A stretch of 64,000 bases of DNA from Nocardioides yefusunii (GCF_004014875.1 NZ_CP034929.1:3224001-3288000), one strand, 5' to 3'; positions 1 to 8,801 are shown, numbered from the stretch's first letter. Numbers and translations are program-made. The notes: generated from the sequence alone by a model not told the origin.

Positions 1-957
1 CACCTCGAGGCGTCCGTGCTCGCCCTCGTCGAGCGCTGCCGTCTCGTCGAGGAGGCCGTCGACCCACGCCGCTCCGCGTCCGAACGGCTGCCCGATCAGG
101 TCGGGGTTGCGCGAAGCAATGACCCGGCCTCGGTCGGTGGACGCGGTGCTCACGATCGCGGCGTTGCCGTGCTCGCCCGCGGTGAGGTCGGCCAGGGTCT
201 CCTGGAGCGCCGTGGTGACGTCGGCTTCGGGGACTCCGGTGAAGACGGCGCCCGTCACGCGGCCACGGCTGTCCTTGATCGGGTCGTAGGCGGTGATGCT
301 CCAGGCGTCGATGACCTGTGCGGACCCGCGGTAGGACTCGCCGTCCAGCAGTGCGCTGACCACGGGGTTGGGCTTGCCGTCGGCACCGACGGCAGGGATG
401 TAGGTGCCGATCGCGCGCTTGCCGTCGTTCTCGACGGAGGTCGCGACGCGGAGCATGTCGCCGTCGTCGTTGATCCGCTGGAACACGGTCACCCACGAGC
501 CGACCGCCCCGGCCGCGACGTCGACGAGCGGCGTGCGGGTCTTCGTGTCGGCGTTCTGGCCGAGCCAGGTGTCGCCGACGTTCATCCGCGGCAGCGTGAC
601 GGTGCGCTTCTCGCCGCTCTCCTGGTCGACGGCCGTCCAACGCACGGTACGGGTGGGGTCGAGCGAGAACCCGCCCTGCTGCGCGGCGATCAGGGAGAGG
701 AAGCGCATGTTGTCGTCCTGTCGATCACGCACGGAGGATCCGACCGACGTGGTGACGCGCTCGATGCCCTCGACGACGTGCTGGAGGTCGGCCTCCACGA
801 GCTCTTCGACCCTGACGCTGGCGTCAGCGGTGAACTGGCCGGTCTGCCAGGCGCCCACGGTGGCCAGTACGGCGGCGGTACCGATGACGCTTCCGGTGCC
901 GAGGGCGGCGAGTTTGTGCCGGAGCTGGGCGGAGCTTGCGAGGGTGACGATGCGCAT
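1..957 (-). CDS. Membrane chemosensor (MCP-like), 3' part beyond the window edge
   Basis: The frame is open from ATG at 957 to the left edge (319 codons, no stop), so the C-terminal half is missing. Residues about 15-36 form one hydrophobic segment after a short basic N-terminus. About 280 residues of predicted extracytoplasmic Cache-like sensor follow (GSWVTVFQRI, TAYDPIKDSRG, VTGAVFTGVP), as in the Cache_3-Cache_2 sensors of methyl-accepting chemotaxis proteins. The HAMP and signalling domains that would prove an MCP lie outside the window, so a histidine kinase or cyclase output cannot be excluded. The gene is read away from the ABC operon at 1170-6739, and a strong hairpin separates them. 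Its ligand is unknown. Confidence 0.75.
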   Translation of the reverse strand, partial: MRIVTLASSAQLRHKLAALGTGSVIGTAAVLATVGAWQTGQFTADASVRVEELVEADLQHVVEGIERVTTSVGSSVRDRQDDNMRFLSLIAAQQGGFSLDPTRTVRWTAVDQESGEKRTVTLPRMNVGDTWLGQNADTKTRTPLVDVAAGAVGSWVTVFQRINDDGDMLRVATSVENDGKRAIGTYIPAVGADGKPNPVVSALLDGESYRGSAQVIDAWSITAYDPIKDSRGRVTGAVFTGVPEADVTTALQETLADLTAGEHGNAAIVSTASTDRGRVIASRNPDLIGQPFGRGAAWVDGLLDETAALDEGEHGRLEV

Positions 958-1104
958 GGCGAGCAGCTTTCGAAGGAGTGGGTGAAAACCGAACCTTCAA
1001 AGACCCTCGGCAACAAAACGGCCTCAACCACCGATTCTGCTGGTGCTTTTATATCTTTTTCATAACCACGCGATTGGAAGTTATCTGATGTGGGTATAGA
1101 TGCG

Positions 1105-1144
1105 CCAGCACTTCGCACCCCCATTTGGGGGTGCGAAGTGCTGG
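1105..1144. terminator. Perfect 18-bp hairpin downstream of the ABC operon
   Basis: The inverted repeat 1105-1122 / 1127-1144 is perfect, with a 4-nt loop (ATTT) and CCCCC/GGGGG next to the loop. It lies just after the 3' end of the peptide ABC operon and upstream of the chemosensor gene, so it most likely terminates the operon. It has no T-tract, as is common in actinobacteria. The interval 958-1169 shows no other clear gene. Confidence 0.7.
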
Positions 1145-1169
1145 GTGTCTCCAGGAGGTTTCGGCCCGC

Positions 1170-2141
1170 TCAGGCGTGATGGCAGCGAACCGTCACCGCA
1201 TCCACCTGACGCGGCTCCGGAGGCGTCGTGTCGCAGAGCTCGGTCCGCAACGGGCAGCGCGTCGCGAACCGACAGCCGGTGAACCGCTGCGTCGGCGAGG
1301 GCGGGTCACCCTGGGCCACGACGCGTTCACGGACGTCGCGCAGAGCGGGGTCGTCGACCGGGATCGCGTCGGTGAGCATCCGCGTGTAGGGATGCTTCGG
1401 TGCGGTCAACACCTCACCGGCAGGCCCCTCCTCGACGAGCGCCCCCAGGTACATGACCCCGATCCGGTCCGCGACCGAACTGACCACCGCGAGGTCGTGG
1501 GCGATCAGCAGGTACCCGAACCCGTGCACGGTCTGGAGGTCGCCGAGCAGGTTGAGGACCTGCGCCTGGACCGAGACGTCGAGCGAGGCGACGGGTTCGT
1601 CGAGCACCAGCAGCTGCGGCTCCAGGGAGAGCGCCCGTGCGATCACGACGCGCTGACGTTGACCGCCGGAGAGCTCGTGCGGGTAACGCGAGGCGAACTG
1701 CGGGTCGAGCCCCACGTCGGCGAGCAGGCGGTCCAGGACCCCGGCGCCACCGTCGGCGCCTGCCCGGCCCTGGATCCGCAACGGCTCCAGGACGGCGTCG
1801 GCCACCGTCATCCGCGGCGACAAGGCCGAGGAGGCGTCCTGGAAGACCAACTGGGTGTGGCCGCGTCGTCCGCGCAACGCCTTCGCACCCAGCGCGGTGA
1901 CGTCCTCGCCCGACCACGCGACCGCACCTTCGTCGGGGGCGACCAGCATCGACGCGACGCGGGCCAGGGTCGACTTGCCGCAGCCCGACTCCCCCACCAG
2001 TGCGTACGTCTCGCCGGGGGCGACCCGCAGGCTGACGTCGTCGAGTGCAGTCAGGACGGTGCGTCCGCCCGGGCCCTTGACCTTGTAGCGCTTGGACGCC
2101 GACGTGACGTCCAGGACGCTCCCGGCAGTGGGCGTGCTCAT
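1170..2141 (-). CDS. Oligopeptide/dipeptide ABC transporter ATP-binding protein (DppF/OppF type)
   Basis: A 323-aa cytoplasmic ATPase that energises peptide-type uptake. Walker A is GESGCGKST (about residue 50), the signature is LSGGQRQR, Walker B is LLVLDEP, and the switch His lies in IAHDL. The C-terminal oligopeptide-transporter extension has the usual Cys cluster (CRFATRCPLRTELC and RCHHA at the end). The ATG at 2141 overlaps the stop of the upstream ATPase by 4 nt (ATGA), indicating translational coupling. It is the last gene of a five-gene operon (SBP, DppB, DppC, DppD, DppF order). The substrate cannot be read from sequence; peptides are the default, but nickel and glycosides are also served by this family. 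Confidence 0.92.
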   Translation of the reverse strand: MSTPTAGSVLDVTSASKRYKVKGPGGRTVLTALDDVSLRVAPGETYALVGESGCGKSTLARVASMLVAPDEGAVAWSGEDVTALGAKALRGRRGHTQLVFQDASSALSPRMTVADAVLEPLRIQGRAGADGGAGVLDRLLADVGLDPQFASRYPHELSGGQRQRVVIARALSLEPQLLVLDEPVASLDVSVQAQVLNLLGDLQTVHGFGYLLIAHDLAVVSSVADRIGVMYLGALVEEGPAGEVLTAPKHPYTRMLTDAIPVDDPALRDVRERVVAQGDPPSPTQRFTGCRFATRCPLRTELCDTTPPEPRQVDAVTVRCHHA

Positions 2142-3202
2142 GCCTGTCCCCCTTCGGTGGTGGGTGCGGCTCCGGGGAAGAAGCAGCGCGCCTTTCCGGC
2201 ACCGGCCTCGACCAGCGGGGGCGCGGTGGCGCACTGCTCGGTGGCACGGGGACAGCGCGGCGCGAACGCACACCCGGCGGGCCACTGACCCACCAGCGGC
2301 GGCCGTCCGGGCATGGCGTTCAGCCGGGTCCGGTCGGCCACCAGGCGAGGACGCGACGCGAGCAGTCCCTGGGTGTAGGGGTGCTGGGGGTCGTGGAAGA
2401 CCGCCTCGACGGGGCCCTCCTCGACCACCTGGCCGGCGTACATGACCGCGACCCGGTCGGCGACCTCGGCGACGACGCCGAGGTCGTGGGTGATGACGAG
2501 GGCAGCGCGACCCTGCTCCCGGGTGGCCTGGCGCACGACGCCCAGCACCTGCGCCTGGACGGTGACGTCGAGTGCGGTGGTGGGTTCGTCGGCGACCAGC
2601 AGCGGCGGGTCGTTGGCCAGCGCGGTCGCGATCGCGATCCGCTGACGCAGACCGCCGGAGAGCTCGTGCGGGTAGGCCCGCAGGCGCTGCTCGGGAGCGG
2701 GGATGCCGACGGCCCGGAACAGTTCGACGACCCGGTCGCGGTGCTGACGCAGGGACCCGCCCTTCCGTCCGGGCTGGTGCAGTGCGAGCGCTTCTGCGAC
2801 CTGGTCCCCCACCCGCATCAGCGGGTTGAGGGAGCTCAGCGGGTCCTGGAAGACGGTGCCGACCAGGCCACCACGGACCCGACGCATGGTCGCGTCGTCG
2901 GCACCGACGAGCTCGACACCGGCAGCCTTCACCGATCCCGACGCGACGCGGACGCCCCGTCCGGCCAGGCCGAGGGCCGACATCGTGGAGACGGTCTTGC
3001 CGGAACCGGACTCTCCCACGAGGCCGAGCACCTCCCCGCGCGGAACGGTCAGGGACAGACCGCGGACCAACGTCAGTGGGTCGTTCTCCGACCCTGCGAC
3101 GACGTGCAGGTCGGTGACCTCCAGGGCCGGCGCGTCGAGCGACCAGCCGGGCAGGTCCCGCACCGAGGTGGCGCGGTCGGACTTCGTGCTCAGGAGACCC
3201 AT
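2138..3202 (-). CDS. Oligopeptide/dipeptide ABC transporter ATP-binding protein (DppD/OppD type)
   Basis: A 354-aa ATPase partner of the next gene. Walker A is GESGSGKT, the Q-loop region reads VFQDPLSSLNP, the signature is LSGGLRQR (Leu instead of the usual Gln), Walker B is LLVADEPTTALD, and the H-loop is ITHD. The C-terminal peptide-transporter domain carries CAFAPRCPRATEQC. The ATG at 3202 shares one base with the TGA of the upstream permease gene (TGATG), and the 3' end overlaps the DppF-type gene by 4 nt. The N-terminal ~25 residues before the ABC fold are poorly conserved. Confidence 0.92.
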   Translation of the reverse strand: MGLLSTKSDRATSVRDLPGWSLDAPALEVTDLHVVAGSENDPLTLVRGLSLTVPRGEVLGLVGESGSGKTVSTMSALGLAGRGVRVASGSVKAAGVELVGADDATMRRVRGGLVGTVFQDPLSSLNPLMRVGDQVAEALALHQPGRKGGSLRQHRDRVVELFRAVGIPAPEQRLRAYPHELSGGLRQRIAIATALANDPPLLVADEPTTALDVTVQAQVLGVVRQATREQGRAALVITHDLGVVAEVADRVAVMYAGQVVEEGPVEAVFHDPQHPYTQGLLASRPRLVADRTRLNAMPGRPPLVGQWPAGCAFAPRCPRATEQCATAPPLVEAGAGKARCFFPGAAPTTEGGQA

Positions 3203-4116
3203 CAGGCACCCCTCTCGTCGACGGACCCGGTTCCCCAGACGCGGCGCAACGCCGTGCCCAGGACGTTGGTGGCGACCACGGTCACCACCAGCAGGACACC
3301 GGGCCACAGGCTGATCCACCAGGCCGTCTCGAGGAAGCCGCGTCCGTCGGACAGCAGGCTTCCCCACGACGCCTGGGGCGGACGGACGCCGAGACCGAGG
3401 AACGACAGCGCGCCCTCGATGATCACCAGCGTGCCGACCGTGAACGACCACACCACCAGGTTGGCGGGCAGCACCTGGGGCAGCACGTGGGTGCGGACCA
3501 GGTAGAGGTTGGACGCTCCGGCGCCGCGGGCTGCGGCGACGTAGTCCTCGCTGCGGACCCGCATCGCGACGGTGCGGGTCACCTTGGTGGGCAGCACCCA
3601 GCCGCCCAGGACGAGCAGGCCGGTCAGGACCCACACGTCGGAGCCGACGACGGCGACGGTGGCCAGGCAGATCACCAGGAACGGGAACGCGACCCACACG
3701 TCGGACAGGCCCGTGACGAGCTTGTCGACCCAGCCGCCGAGGAAGCCGGCGGCGAGGCCCAGCAGCATCCCGACGACGACGGCGCCGGTGGCCGCCAGGA
3801 ACGCGATCTGCAACGAGACCTGGCCGCCCTCGAGGGTGCGGTGCAGGAGGTCGCGACCGAAGTTGTCGGTGCCCAGGGGGCGTCCGTCGATCGCGCCGTC
3901 GGACCAGAACGGGCCCGTGAGGCGGTCGCCGAGAGCCTGCTGGCCCCGGGCGGGGTCCATGAGACGCGGGCCGACGAAGCAGGCCAGCGCGACGAACAGC
4001 AGGACGCCGGCCGACCCGCCGAGCATCCAGCGCGCCTTGCGGTCGGTGCGACGTCGGCGCGGCGTACCGGTGGCTGCGGTGTCGGCCGCAGCAGTGACGG
4101 TGACGGGGGTGCTCAT
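3202..4116 (-). CDS. Peptide-type ABC transporter permease (DppC family)
   Basis: A 304-aa inner-membrane permease. The N-terminus is basic and low-complexity (TGTPRRRRTDRK), then comes a first membrane helix around residues 32-50 and the OppC N-terminal region. The binding-protein-dependent transport domain has about five further helices. The EAA-loop equivalent is near EDYVAAARGAGASN, a typical DppC motif that contacts the ATPases. The next motif, GALSFLGLGVRPPQASWG, is also family-typical. The start overlaps the upstream permease by 4 nt and the stop touches the DppD-type start. Confidence 0.92.
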   Translation of the reverse strand: MSTPVTVTAAADTAATGTPRRRRTDRKARWMLGGSAGVLLFVALACFVGPRLMDPARGQQALGDRLTGPFWSDGAIDGRPLGTDNFGRDLLHRTLEGGQVSLQIAFLAATGAVVVGMLLGLAAGFLGGWVDKLVTGLSDVWVAFPFLVICLATVAVVGSDVWVLTGLLVLGGWVLPTKVTRTVAMRVRSEDYVAAARGAGASNLYLVRTHVLPQVLPANLVVWSFTVGTLVIIEGALSFLGLGVRPPQASWGSLLSDGRGFLETAWWISLWPGVLLVVTVVATNVLGTALRRVWGTGSVDERGA

Positions 4117-5195
4117 GCGCCCTCCCTCGTGGTGCGGGGGTCGAGACGCGTCATCAGGAGTTCACCGACGACGTTGACGACCACGACGAGCATGCCGATG
4201 ACGAAGACGCAGGCCTGGACCAGCGGGTAGTCACGGGCGAAGACGGAGTCGACCAGGAGCTTGCCGATGCCGTTGTAGGAGAAGAGGACCTCCACCACCA
4301 CGGCACCCGAGAGCAGGTAGGAGATCTCGACGACGAGCATCGCGGCGACGGGCGGGAACGCGTTGGGCAGAGCGTGACGCCACAGCACCCGTCGTCGGGA
4401 GGCGCCCTTGGCGAGCGCGGTGCGCAGGTGGTCGGAGTCGACACCGGCCTCGAGTTCGGCGCACAGCATCCGCGCGATCCGGGCGATCGTGAACGCCGCC
4501 AAGGTGAGCGTCGGAAGGATGACGGTGTCGAACGACCCTGAACCGAAGGCGGGCAGGACGCCGGCCTTCACCGCGAACCACCAGACCAGCAGGACGCCCA
4601 GGACGAACGGCGGAACCGCCTGGAAGAGCGTGATCACGATGTCGAGCAGCACCTTCACCGGGCGCGGTCCGCGCGCCAGGGTGACGCCGGCCGGGATGCC
4701 GCACACCAGGGCGAGGACGACGGTGGTGACGGTCAGCAGCACCGTGGCCGGGAGCTTCTCCAGCACCAGGTCCATGGCGTCGAGCTGGGAGAAGATCGAG
4801 ACGCCGAAGTCGAGACGGACGACGTCACCGAGGAACGCGACGTACTGCTGCAGCAGCGGCGCGTCGAGACCGAGTTGGACGCGGATCGCCTCGAGCTGTT
4901 CGGCGCTGGCGCTGGTTCCGGCGAGCACCGCGGCGGGGTCGCCGGAGAGCCGCACCAGGAAGAACAGCAACGTGAGCAGGCCCAGGACGGTCAGCAGGAG
5001 TCGGACGACGGTGCCGGCCAGGCGTCGGGCGCGGTAAGCGAACGCACCGTCGGTGAAGCCGTCGACGAGACGTCGACGCGGAACAGCCGGGGTGGAGCGG
5101 GTGGGGTCGGAGGGGGGCGGGGGGTCGAGGGGGTAACGCACCGTGCCGCCGTCCGCCGGAGCGGACGACGGCACGGTGCCGAGCGGATCGGTCAC
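4113..5195 (-). CDS. Peptide-type ABC transporter permease (DppB family)
   Basis: A 360-aa permease. Its N-terminal ~55 residues are Pro/Asp-rich and look cytoplasmic, longer than in typical DppB. Six predicted helices follow. Family landmarks are the first helix VVRLLLTVLGLLTLLFFLVR, GDPAAVLAGTSAS, LGLDAPLLQQYVAFL and the EAA-like LRTALAKGASRR. The ATG at 5195 overlaps the end of the substrate-binding protein gene by 4 nt, so the operon is very tightly coupled. Confidence 0.92.
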   Translation of the reverse strand: MTDPLGTVPSSAPADGGTVRYPLDPPPPSDPTRSTPAVPRRRLVDGFTDGAFAYRARRLAGTVVRLLLTVLGLLTLLFFLVRLSGDPAAVLAGTSASAEQLEAIRVQLGLDAPLLQQYVAFLGDVVRLDFGVSIFSQLDAMDLVLEKLPATVLLTVTTVVLALVCGIPAGVTLARGPRPVKVLLDIVITLFQAVPPFVLGVLLVWWFAVKAGVLPAFGSGSFDTVILPTLTLAAFTIARIARMLCAELEAGVDSDHLRTALAKGASRRRVLWRHALPNAFPPVAAMLVVEISYLLSGAVVVEVLFSYNGIGKLLVDSVFARDYPLVQACVFVIGMLVVVVNVVGELLMTRLDPRTTREGA

Positions 5196-6739
5196 TCGGT
5201 GACGACCAGCTTCTCGAAGCGAACCAGGCTGTCGCCGCCGAGCGGCAGGTCACCCAGGTCCTTGCCCGCGGTGTAGACGTTCTCGGGCCAGGCCAGGAAC
5301 AGGACGTCAGCGTTCTCGTTGAGCGTCTCGGCCATGTCCTCGATCAGGTCCTCGCGCTTGTCGGCGTCCATCTCCTTGCCCTGGGCCACGAAGAGCTTCT
5401 GGTACTCGGCGTTGTCGATGTGCTCCTGCGCCTTGCCGCCCTGGGGTCCGAGGCGGACGACGGAGGAGATGTCGCGCAGGTCGAAGTAGTCGGTCTGCCA
5501 GTAGAGCAGCGGGTACTTCGACTTCTGCAGGAGCGTTCCGACGAAGGCGGAGAACTCCTCGATCACGACCTCCGACTTGAAGCCGACGGCGTTGAGGTAG
5601 CCGGCGACGGCCTCGGCCTGGCTCTTGAACAGCGGGGCGGTGGCGATCGGGAGCTCGAGGCCCTCGACACCGGCCTCCTTGATCAGCTTCTTGGCCTCCT
5701 CGGGGTCGTAGTCGTACGACTCGAGGTCCTCGTCGAAGCCGATGTAGCCCTCCTGCAGCAGCTGCGAACCGTTGGGCTTGCCGAAGCCACCCAGTGCGGC
5801 GTCGACGAACTCCTCGCGGTTGATCGCGAGGTTGATGGCCTTGCGGACGCGGACGTCGGCGAGCTTGGGCTCGGCGTCGGCGACGAGGGAGTTGATCGCT
5901 GCGGAACCGGCCGAACGGGTGGTGTTCTCGAAGCCGGCGCCCTCGAGCTGGATCGCCATGTCGGATGGGAGGCCGAAGGCGATGTCGATGGCGTCGGTCT
6001 TGAGGGCGCTGACCAGGGTGGCCGGGTCGGCGATCTGCTTGAGGGTGACGGTCTTGACGTTCTCGGTGGCACGCCACGAGGCGTCGAAGCGGTCGAGGGT
6101 GATCGAGTCGGCCGGCTTGTACTCGGTGAGCTGGAACGGGCCGGTGCCCGACGGCTCCTCGGCGGCCTTGTCGAAGGAGGCCGGGTCGATGATGTCGAAC
6201 AGCGTGAGGCGGTTCAGCAGGATCGGGTCGGGGTCCTTGGTGGTGATGACGATCGTGGTGTCGTCCTTGACCTCGACGCCCTCGATGGAGGCGAGACGTC
6301 CGGCCATCGTGCCGAACTGGGGGTCGCCGGAGGTGACGCGCTCGACGTTCTTCTTCACCGCGTCACCGGTGAAGGCGCCGCCGGCGTGGAAGGTGACGCC
6401 CTCGCGCAGCTTGAACTCGATCGACGTGTCGTCGATGCGGTTCCACTCGGTGGCGAGGCCGGGCTCGAGGTTGCCGTCGGCGTCGAAGGTGAGCAGGGTG
6501 TCGAAGACCTGCTTGGAGTAGGAGCGACCTGACGACGAGAGCACGGCGTGCGGGTCGAGGGTGTTGGTGATGGCGCTGGAACCGAAGACGACGGTGGCGT
6601 CCTTGGTGGCCTTGCCGCTGGCGTCGTCGCCGCTGCTGCTGCCGCATGCGGTGAGCGCGAGGGAGGCGACGGCCAGACCGGCGATCGCGGTCGTGACACG
6701 ACGGCGGGATCCACCGGAGGTGGGCCTGGAGAAGAGCAT
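5192..6739 (-). CDS. Extracellular solute-binding lipoprotein, family 5 (peptide-type ABC)
   Basis: A 515-aa lipoprotein that captures the substrate outside the membrane for the permease encoded downstream. The signal peptide has a twin-Arg-like basic start (RRRVTTAIAG) and a lipobox LTACG, so the mature protein starts at Cys. SBP_bac_5 landmarks include FDTLLTFDADGNLEPGLATE, FKLREGVTFHAG and GTGPFQLTEYKP. I chose ATG 6739 because AGGGGA lies about 8 nt upstream; an in-frame ATG at 6781 would add 14 basic residues before the signal peptide. As first gene of the operon its promoter should lie in 6740-6866, where I see no convincing -35/-10 pair. Confidence 0.9.
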   Translation of the reverse strand: MLFSRPTSGGSRRRVTTAIAGLAVASLALTACGSSSGDDASGKATKDATVVFGSSAITNTLDPHAVLSSSGRSYSKQVFDTLLTFDADGNLEPGLATEWNRIDDTSIEFKLREGVTFHAGGAFTGDAVKKNVERVTSGDPQFGTMAGRLASIEGVEVKDDTTIVITTKDPDPILLNRLTLFDIIDPASFDKAAEEPSGTGPFQLTEYKPADSITLDRFDASWRATENVKTVTLKQIADPATLVSALKTDAIDIAFGLPSDMAIQLEGAGFENTTRSAGSAAINSLVADAEPKLADVRVRKAINLAINREEFVDAALGGFGKPNGSQLLQEGYIGFDEDLESYDYDPEEAKKLIKEAGVEGLELPIATAPLFKSQAEAVAGYLNAVGFKSEVVIEEFSAFVGTLLQKSKYPLLYWQTDYFDLRDISSVVRLGPQGGKAQEHIDNAEYQKLFVAQGKEMDADKREDLIEDMAETLNENADVLFLAWPENVYTAGKDLGDLPLGGDSLVRFEKLVVTE

Positions 6740-6866
6740 GCGAAAGGTCCCCTGTTTCGCTCGGGCACGACGCATCCTCACGTCGCGCGCTGTGAACGAA
6801 TTCTTACTGTGACTCAGGCCACTTGGGCGGCATTGACGCGCCGAAGTGCACCGAAATGTCTGACGT

Positions 6867-7628
6867 CTACAGACCGAACATCCGACACGTCTCGGCGACG
6901 ACGCCGAAGCTGACGTAGGTGCTCATCAGGACACCCAGCACCTTCTCGCGACGCGACCCGGCGTCGCCCAGCAGCGGAACGGCGACGTGGCCGCCCGGAC
7001 GCCAGACGGCGGAGAGCACCGGCGTGCGCCGCACCCACCGCGGGGGGCGGATCGTGATCGGCCACAACACCGGCAGGCCGCCGGTGGTGAGGATGTCGCC
7101 GACCAGGTGGACGGCGTACCCCATCGTGACCGCGAGCGGCAGCCACGACGGACCCTGCGGCGACATTGCGAGCACGAGGGCCGCGTAGGCCAGACCGACG
7201 GCCCAGGCCTTGGCCCAACTGGAGACGTAGCGACGGGCCTTGACCCCGAAGCTGCACAGCGCGAGCGCGGTGAGTCCGGCACCGGCGGCGACGGTGAACT
7301 CGCCGATGTCCCACTGCCAACGGCTCATCCAGGAGGCCAGGAACCAGACACCCACCAACATCAGCGGCGCATGGAACCCCTGCCGGTGACCGCCACCGAC
7401 GTTGTTGGCGATCGCTGCGATCGTGCGGCCCACCAACGGCACCGAGTGCGCGATCGTCGCGGAGTGGTGGTCGAGGTCGGGCAGGAGCGCCGCACCTGCG
7501 GTGATGATCGATCCCGCGAGCACCGCTGAGGCCGGCAGCGGATGGATGCCGGTGTCCAGGTACGGCAGGACACCGGTGGTGGCGATCCAGAGGGCTGCGC
7601 CACTGGTCGCATGGGTGACACCCATCAT
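6867..7628 (-). CDS. Membrane-bound metal-dependent hydrolase, YdjM-like
   Basis: A 253-aa multi-helix membrane protein starting MMGVTHATSG. His/Asp clusters typical of the YdjM/LexA-binding membrane hydrolase family (DUF457) are visible: THATSG near the start, LLPDLDHHSATIAH, GGGHRQGFHAPLML and MGYAVHLVGDILT. These are the proposed metal ligands. Activity of the family is poorly known; phospholipase-like or general hydrolase roles have been suggested. The Shine-Dalgarno for the chosen ATG is weak, and upstream in-frame sequence to 7814 has no support. Confidence 0.75.
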   Translation of the reverse strand: MMGVTHATSGAALWIATTGVLPYLDTGIHPLPASAVLAGSIITAGAALLPDLDHHSATIAHSVPLVGRTIAAIANNVGGGHRQGFHAPLMLVGVWFLASWMSRWQWDIGEFTVAAGAGLTALALCSFGVKARRYVSSWAKAWAVGLAYAALVLAMSPQGPSWLPLAVTMGYAVHLVGDILTTGGLPVLWPITIRPPRWVRRTPVLSAVWRPGGHVAVPLLGDAGSRREKVLGVLMSTYVSFGVVAETCRMFGL

Positions 7629-7820
7629 GGGGCTGAGGTGCTCATTTCTACCGACCCCGAGGTCGGACGGTGCGGCGCCGCGGCCACGCCGGACGCGTGG
7701 GGGCGCGCAGGAGCAACCGCGTCGTCGAAGGGGAAGGACGCGCAGGAGAACGCTAACGAGGACCCCCGACACTTTCGCGAGCAGCGTCCCTCTAGGGGGT
7801 GTATCGGATTCCAAACCCCG

Positions 7821-7872
7821 CGTGACGTCATAGGAATCGGGGCCTCTGGCCCACGATTCCTATGACGTCACG
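7821..7872. repeat. Long two-level palindrome, GACGTCAT family, copy 1
   Basis: A nearly perfect hairpin. The outer arms run CGTGACGTCATAGGAATCG and its complement; the inner arms are GGGCC / GGCCC around TCT, with one bulged A. The 46 nt at 7824-7869 are identical to 8808-8853. The hairpin lies between the divergently oriented hydrolase gene and the candidate RNA transcript. Confidence 0.85.
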
Positions 7873-7903
7873 GGAGACTCAACGGCAACTGCGGAAACTC
7901 ACG

Positions 7904-7932
7904 TTGCCGCAGGCCACGGACGGGGTTACCGT
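7904..7932 (+). promoter_or_regulatory. Candidate sigma-70-type promoter for the small RNA
   Basis: TTGCCG at 7904-7909 and TACCGT at 7927-7932 are separated by exactly 17 nt, and the -10 fits the actinobacterial TAnnnT pattern. It points into a non-coding, structured stretch that ends in a hairpin. Confidence 0.45.
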
Positions 7933-7937
7933 GGAGA

Positions 7938-8071
7938 TGTCGGCCGCACTAGCGGCCGGAAGCGGTGGCCGTAGGAGGTCTCCGAGGCGTAAGCACCTCT
8001 CGCAGGCAGCCTCACCGACGTGGTTTCCAGCCTTGTCCGCCCACCAACAGCCCCGGTCCTCCGGGGCTGTT
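7938..8071 (+). ncRNA. Candidate structured small RNA (unassigned family)
   Basis: This stretch of about 134 nt lies between a promoter-like element and a terminator hairpin. It contains the perfect stem GGCCGC-ACTA-GCGGCC near its 5' end. It also holds a possible closing helix (ATGTCGG with CCGACGT) and pairing segments GAGGT / ACCTC around 7970-8000. The + strand ORF across it has no good start context and reads straight through the stems. I do not recognise it as SRP RNA, tmRNA, 6C RNA or a common riboswitch. No protein gene follows on the same strand, which argues for a stand-alone RNA. Confidence 0.4.
8046..8071. terminator. Terminator hairpin between candidate RNA and DUF3800-like gene
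   Basis: A perfect 11-bp stem (AACAGCCCCGG / CCGGGGCTGTT) encloses the loop TCCT. It sits 15 nt from the stop of the oppositely read gene at 8087, so it can serve both strands. Confidence 0.65.
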
Positions 8072-8086
8072 CGCATTCTCGGGAAC

Positions 8087-8599
8087 TCAGCGGACCTGCG
8101 TGACCATCGCCTCCACGTACGAGCGCCACTTCTTGCTGTACGGATAGGCCCAGGCGACGACGTCCGGGAGCCCCAGCAGGACCTCGGACTTGTCCCAGAA
8201 CTCGTAGACCAACGCCGGCGACGCTCCCAACGCCCGACGCAGGACTCGACGGTCGGCATCGTCCTGGCCGCAGGTCTCGATCACCATGCGTGCCACTCCC
8301 TCCCTCGCGAGGTGCTGGCCCAGCCGGGTCAAGGTGTCGTCGCGCAGATCGCGGTCGTTCTCACCGACTCGCGCTCTGCGTGAGGCGACGGCCGCCGTCA
8401 GCCCCATGCCCGCGACGCCGCGCAGGTACGCGACTCGCTCACGGTCGCTGCGCGACTTCATGTGCAACTGGGTGCGTGGATGCGCCAGCGAGCGGACCGC
8501 GGCCCGGATCTCGCCCAGTCGGCCGTCGGGCACGACGACGCCACACAGGTGTAGTCCGTTGCGAAGGGACTCGTCGACGAAGGCGGTGGAGGTCGTCAT
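8087..8599 (-). CDS. DUF3800-like protein
   Basis: A 170-aa soluble protein. The N-terminal AFVDES followed by LHLCGVVVPDG, and the C-terminal LLGLPDVVAWA, match the pattern of DUF3800 proteins (N-terminal D-E dyad, C-terminal hydrophobic-Asp segment). DUF3800 proteins are predicted RNase H-fold enzymes, often found in mobile or defence neighbourhoods. Assignment rests on motif resemblance only. The protein is shorter than many DUF3800 members. It lies between two identical long palindromes, next to a candidate small RNA. Confidence 0.55.
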   Translation of the reverse strand: MTTSTAFVDESLRNGLHLCGVVVPDGRLGEIRAAVRSLAHPRTQLHMKSRSDRERVAYLRGVAGMGLTAAVASRRARVGENDRDLRDDTLTRLGQHLAREGVARMVIETCGQDDADRRVLRRALGASPALVYEFWDKSEVLLGLPDVVAWAYPYSKKWRSYVEAMVTQVR

Positions 8600-8801
8600 C
8601 GCCGATCATCTTGCCGTGGGCCACCGACGCCACATCCGGAAAAAGCCGTCGCTGAGCATGGATCGGGCGCTCTGCACGCGCAGGCCAAGGCCACAGCGAG
8701 CCCATCCCAAGCGTGGATTTCCGCGCTTTCTCGATGTTGAACGGCACACCCGAGAACACTCCGTCGATCTCGGTCTCGTCGAGGAAGAGGTTCAACTAGA
8801 C
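8600..8801 (-). other. Intergenic stretch with a possible truncated ORF
   Basis: On the minus strand a TTG at 8795 is preceded by GGGAGG at good spacing and opens a frame beginning LNLFLDETEIDGVFSG. This frame runs 118 codons into the out-of-frame start of the DUF3800-like gene (to 8439). Only the first ~35 residues look protein-like, then the frame becomes Arg-rich and shadow-like. It could be a gene remnant or a leader peptide. I do not call it a functional gene. Confidence 0.25.

Noticed and set aside
5420..6532. Plus-strand frame of 370 codons opposite the first solute-binding protein
   Set aside because: Val/Asp/Gly-rich shadow of a well-conserved lipoprotein gene.
7862..8383. Plus-strand frame of 173 codons over the candidate RNA
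   Set aside because: It runs through stems and into the antisense of the DUF3800-like gene, with no ribosome-binding site at its start.
8439..8795. 118-codon minus frame as a full gene
   Set aside because: It has a good ribosome-binding site before a TTG, but only ~35 residues look protein-like and it overlaps the next gene's start by about 160 nt.
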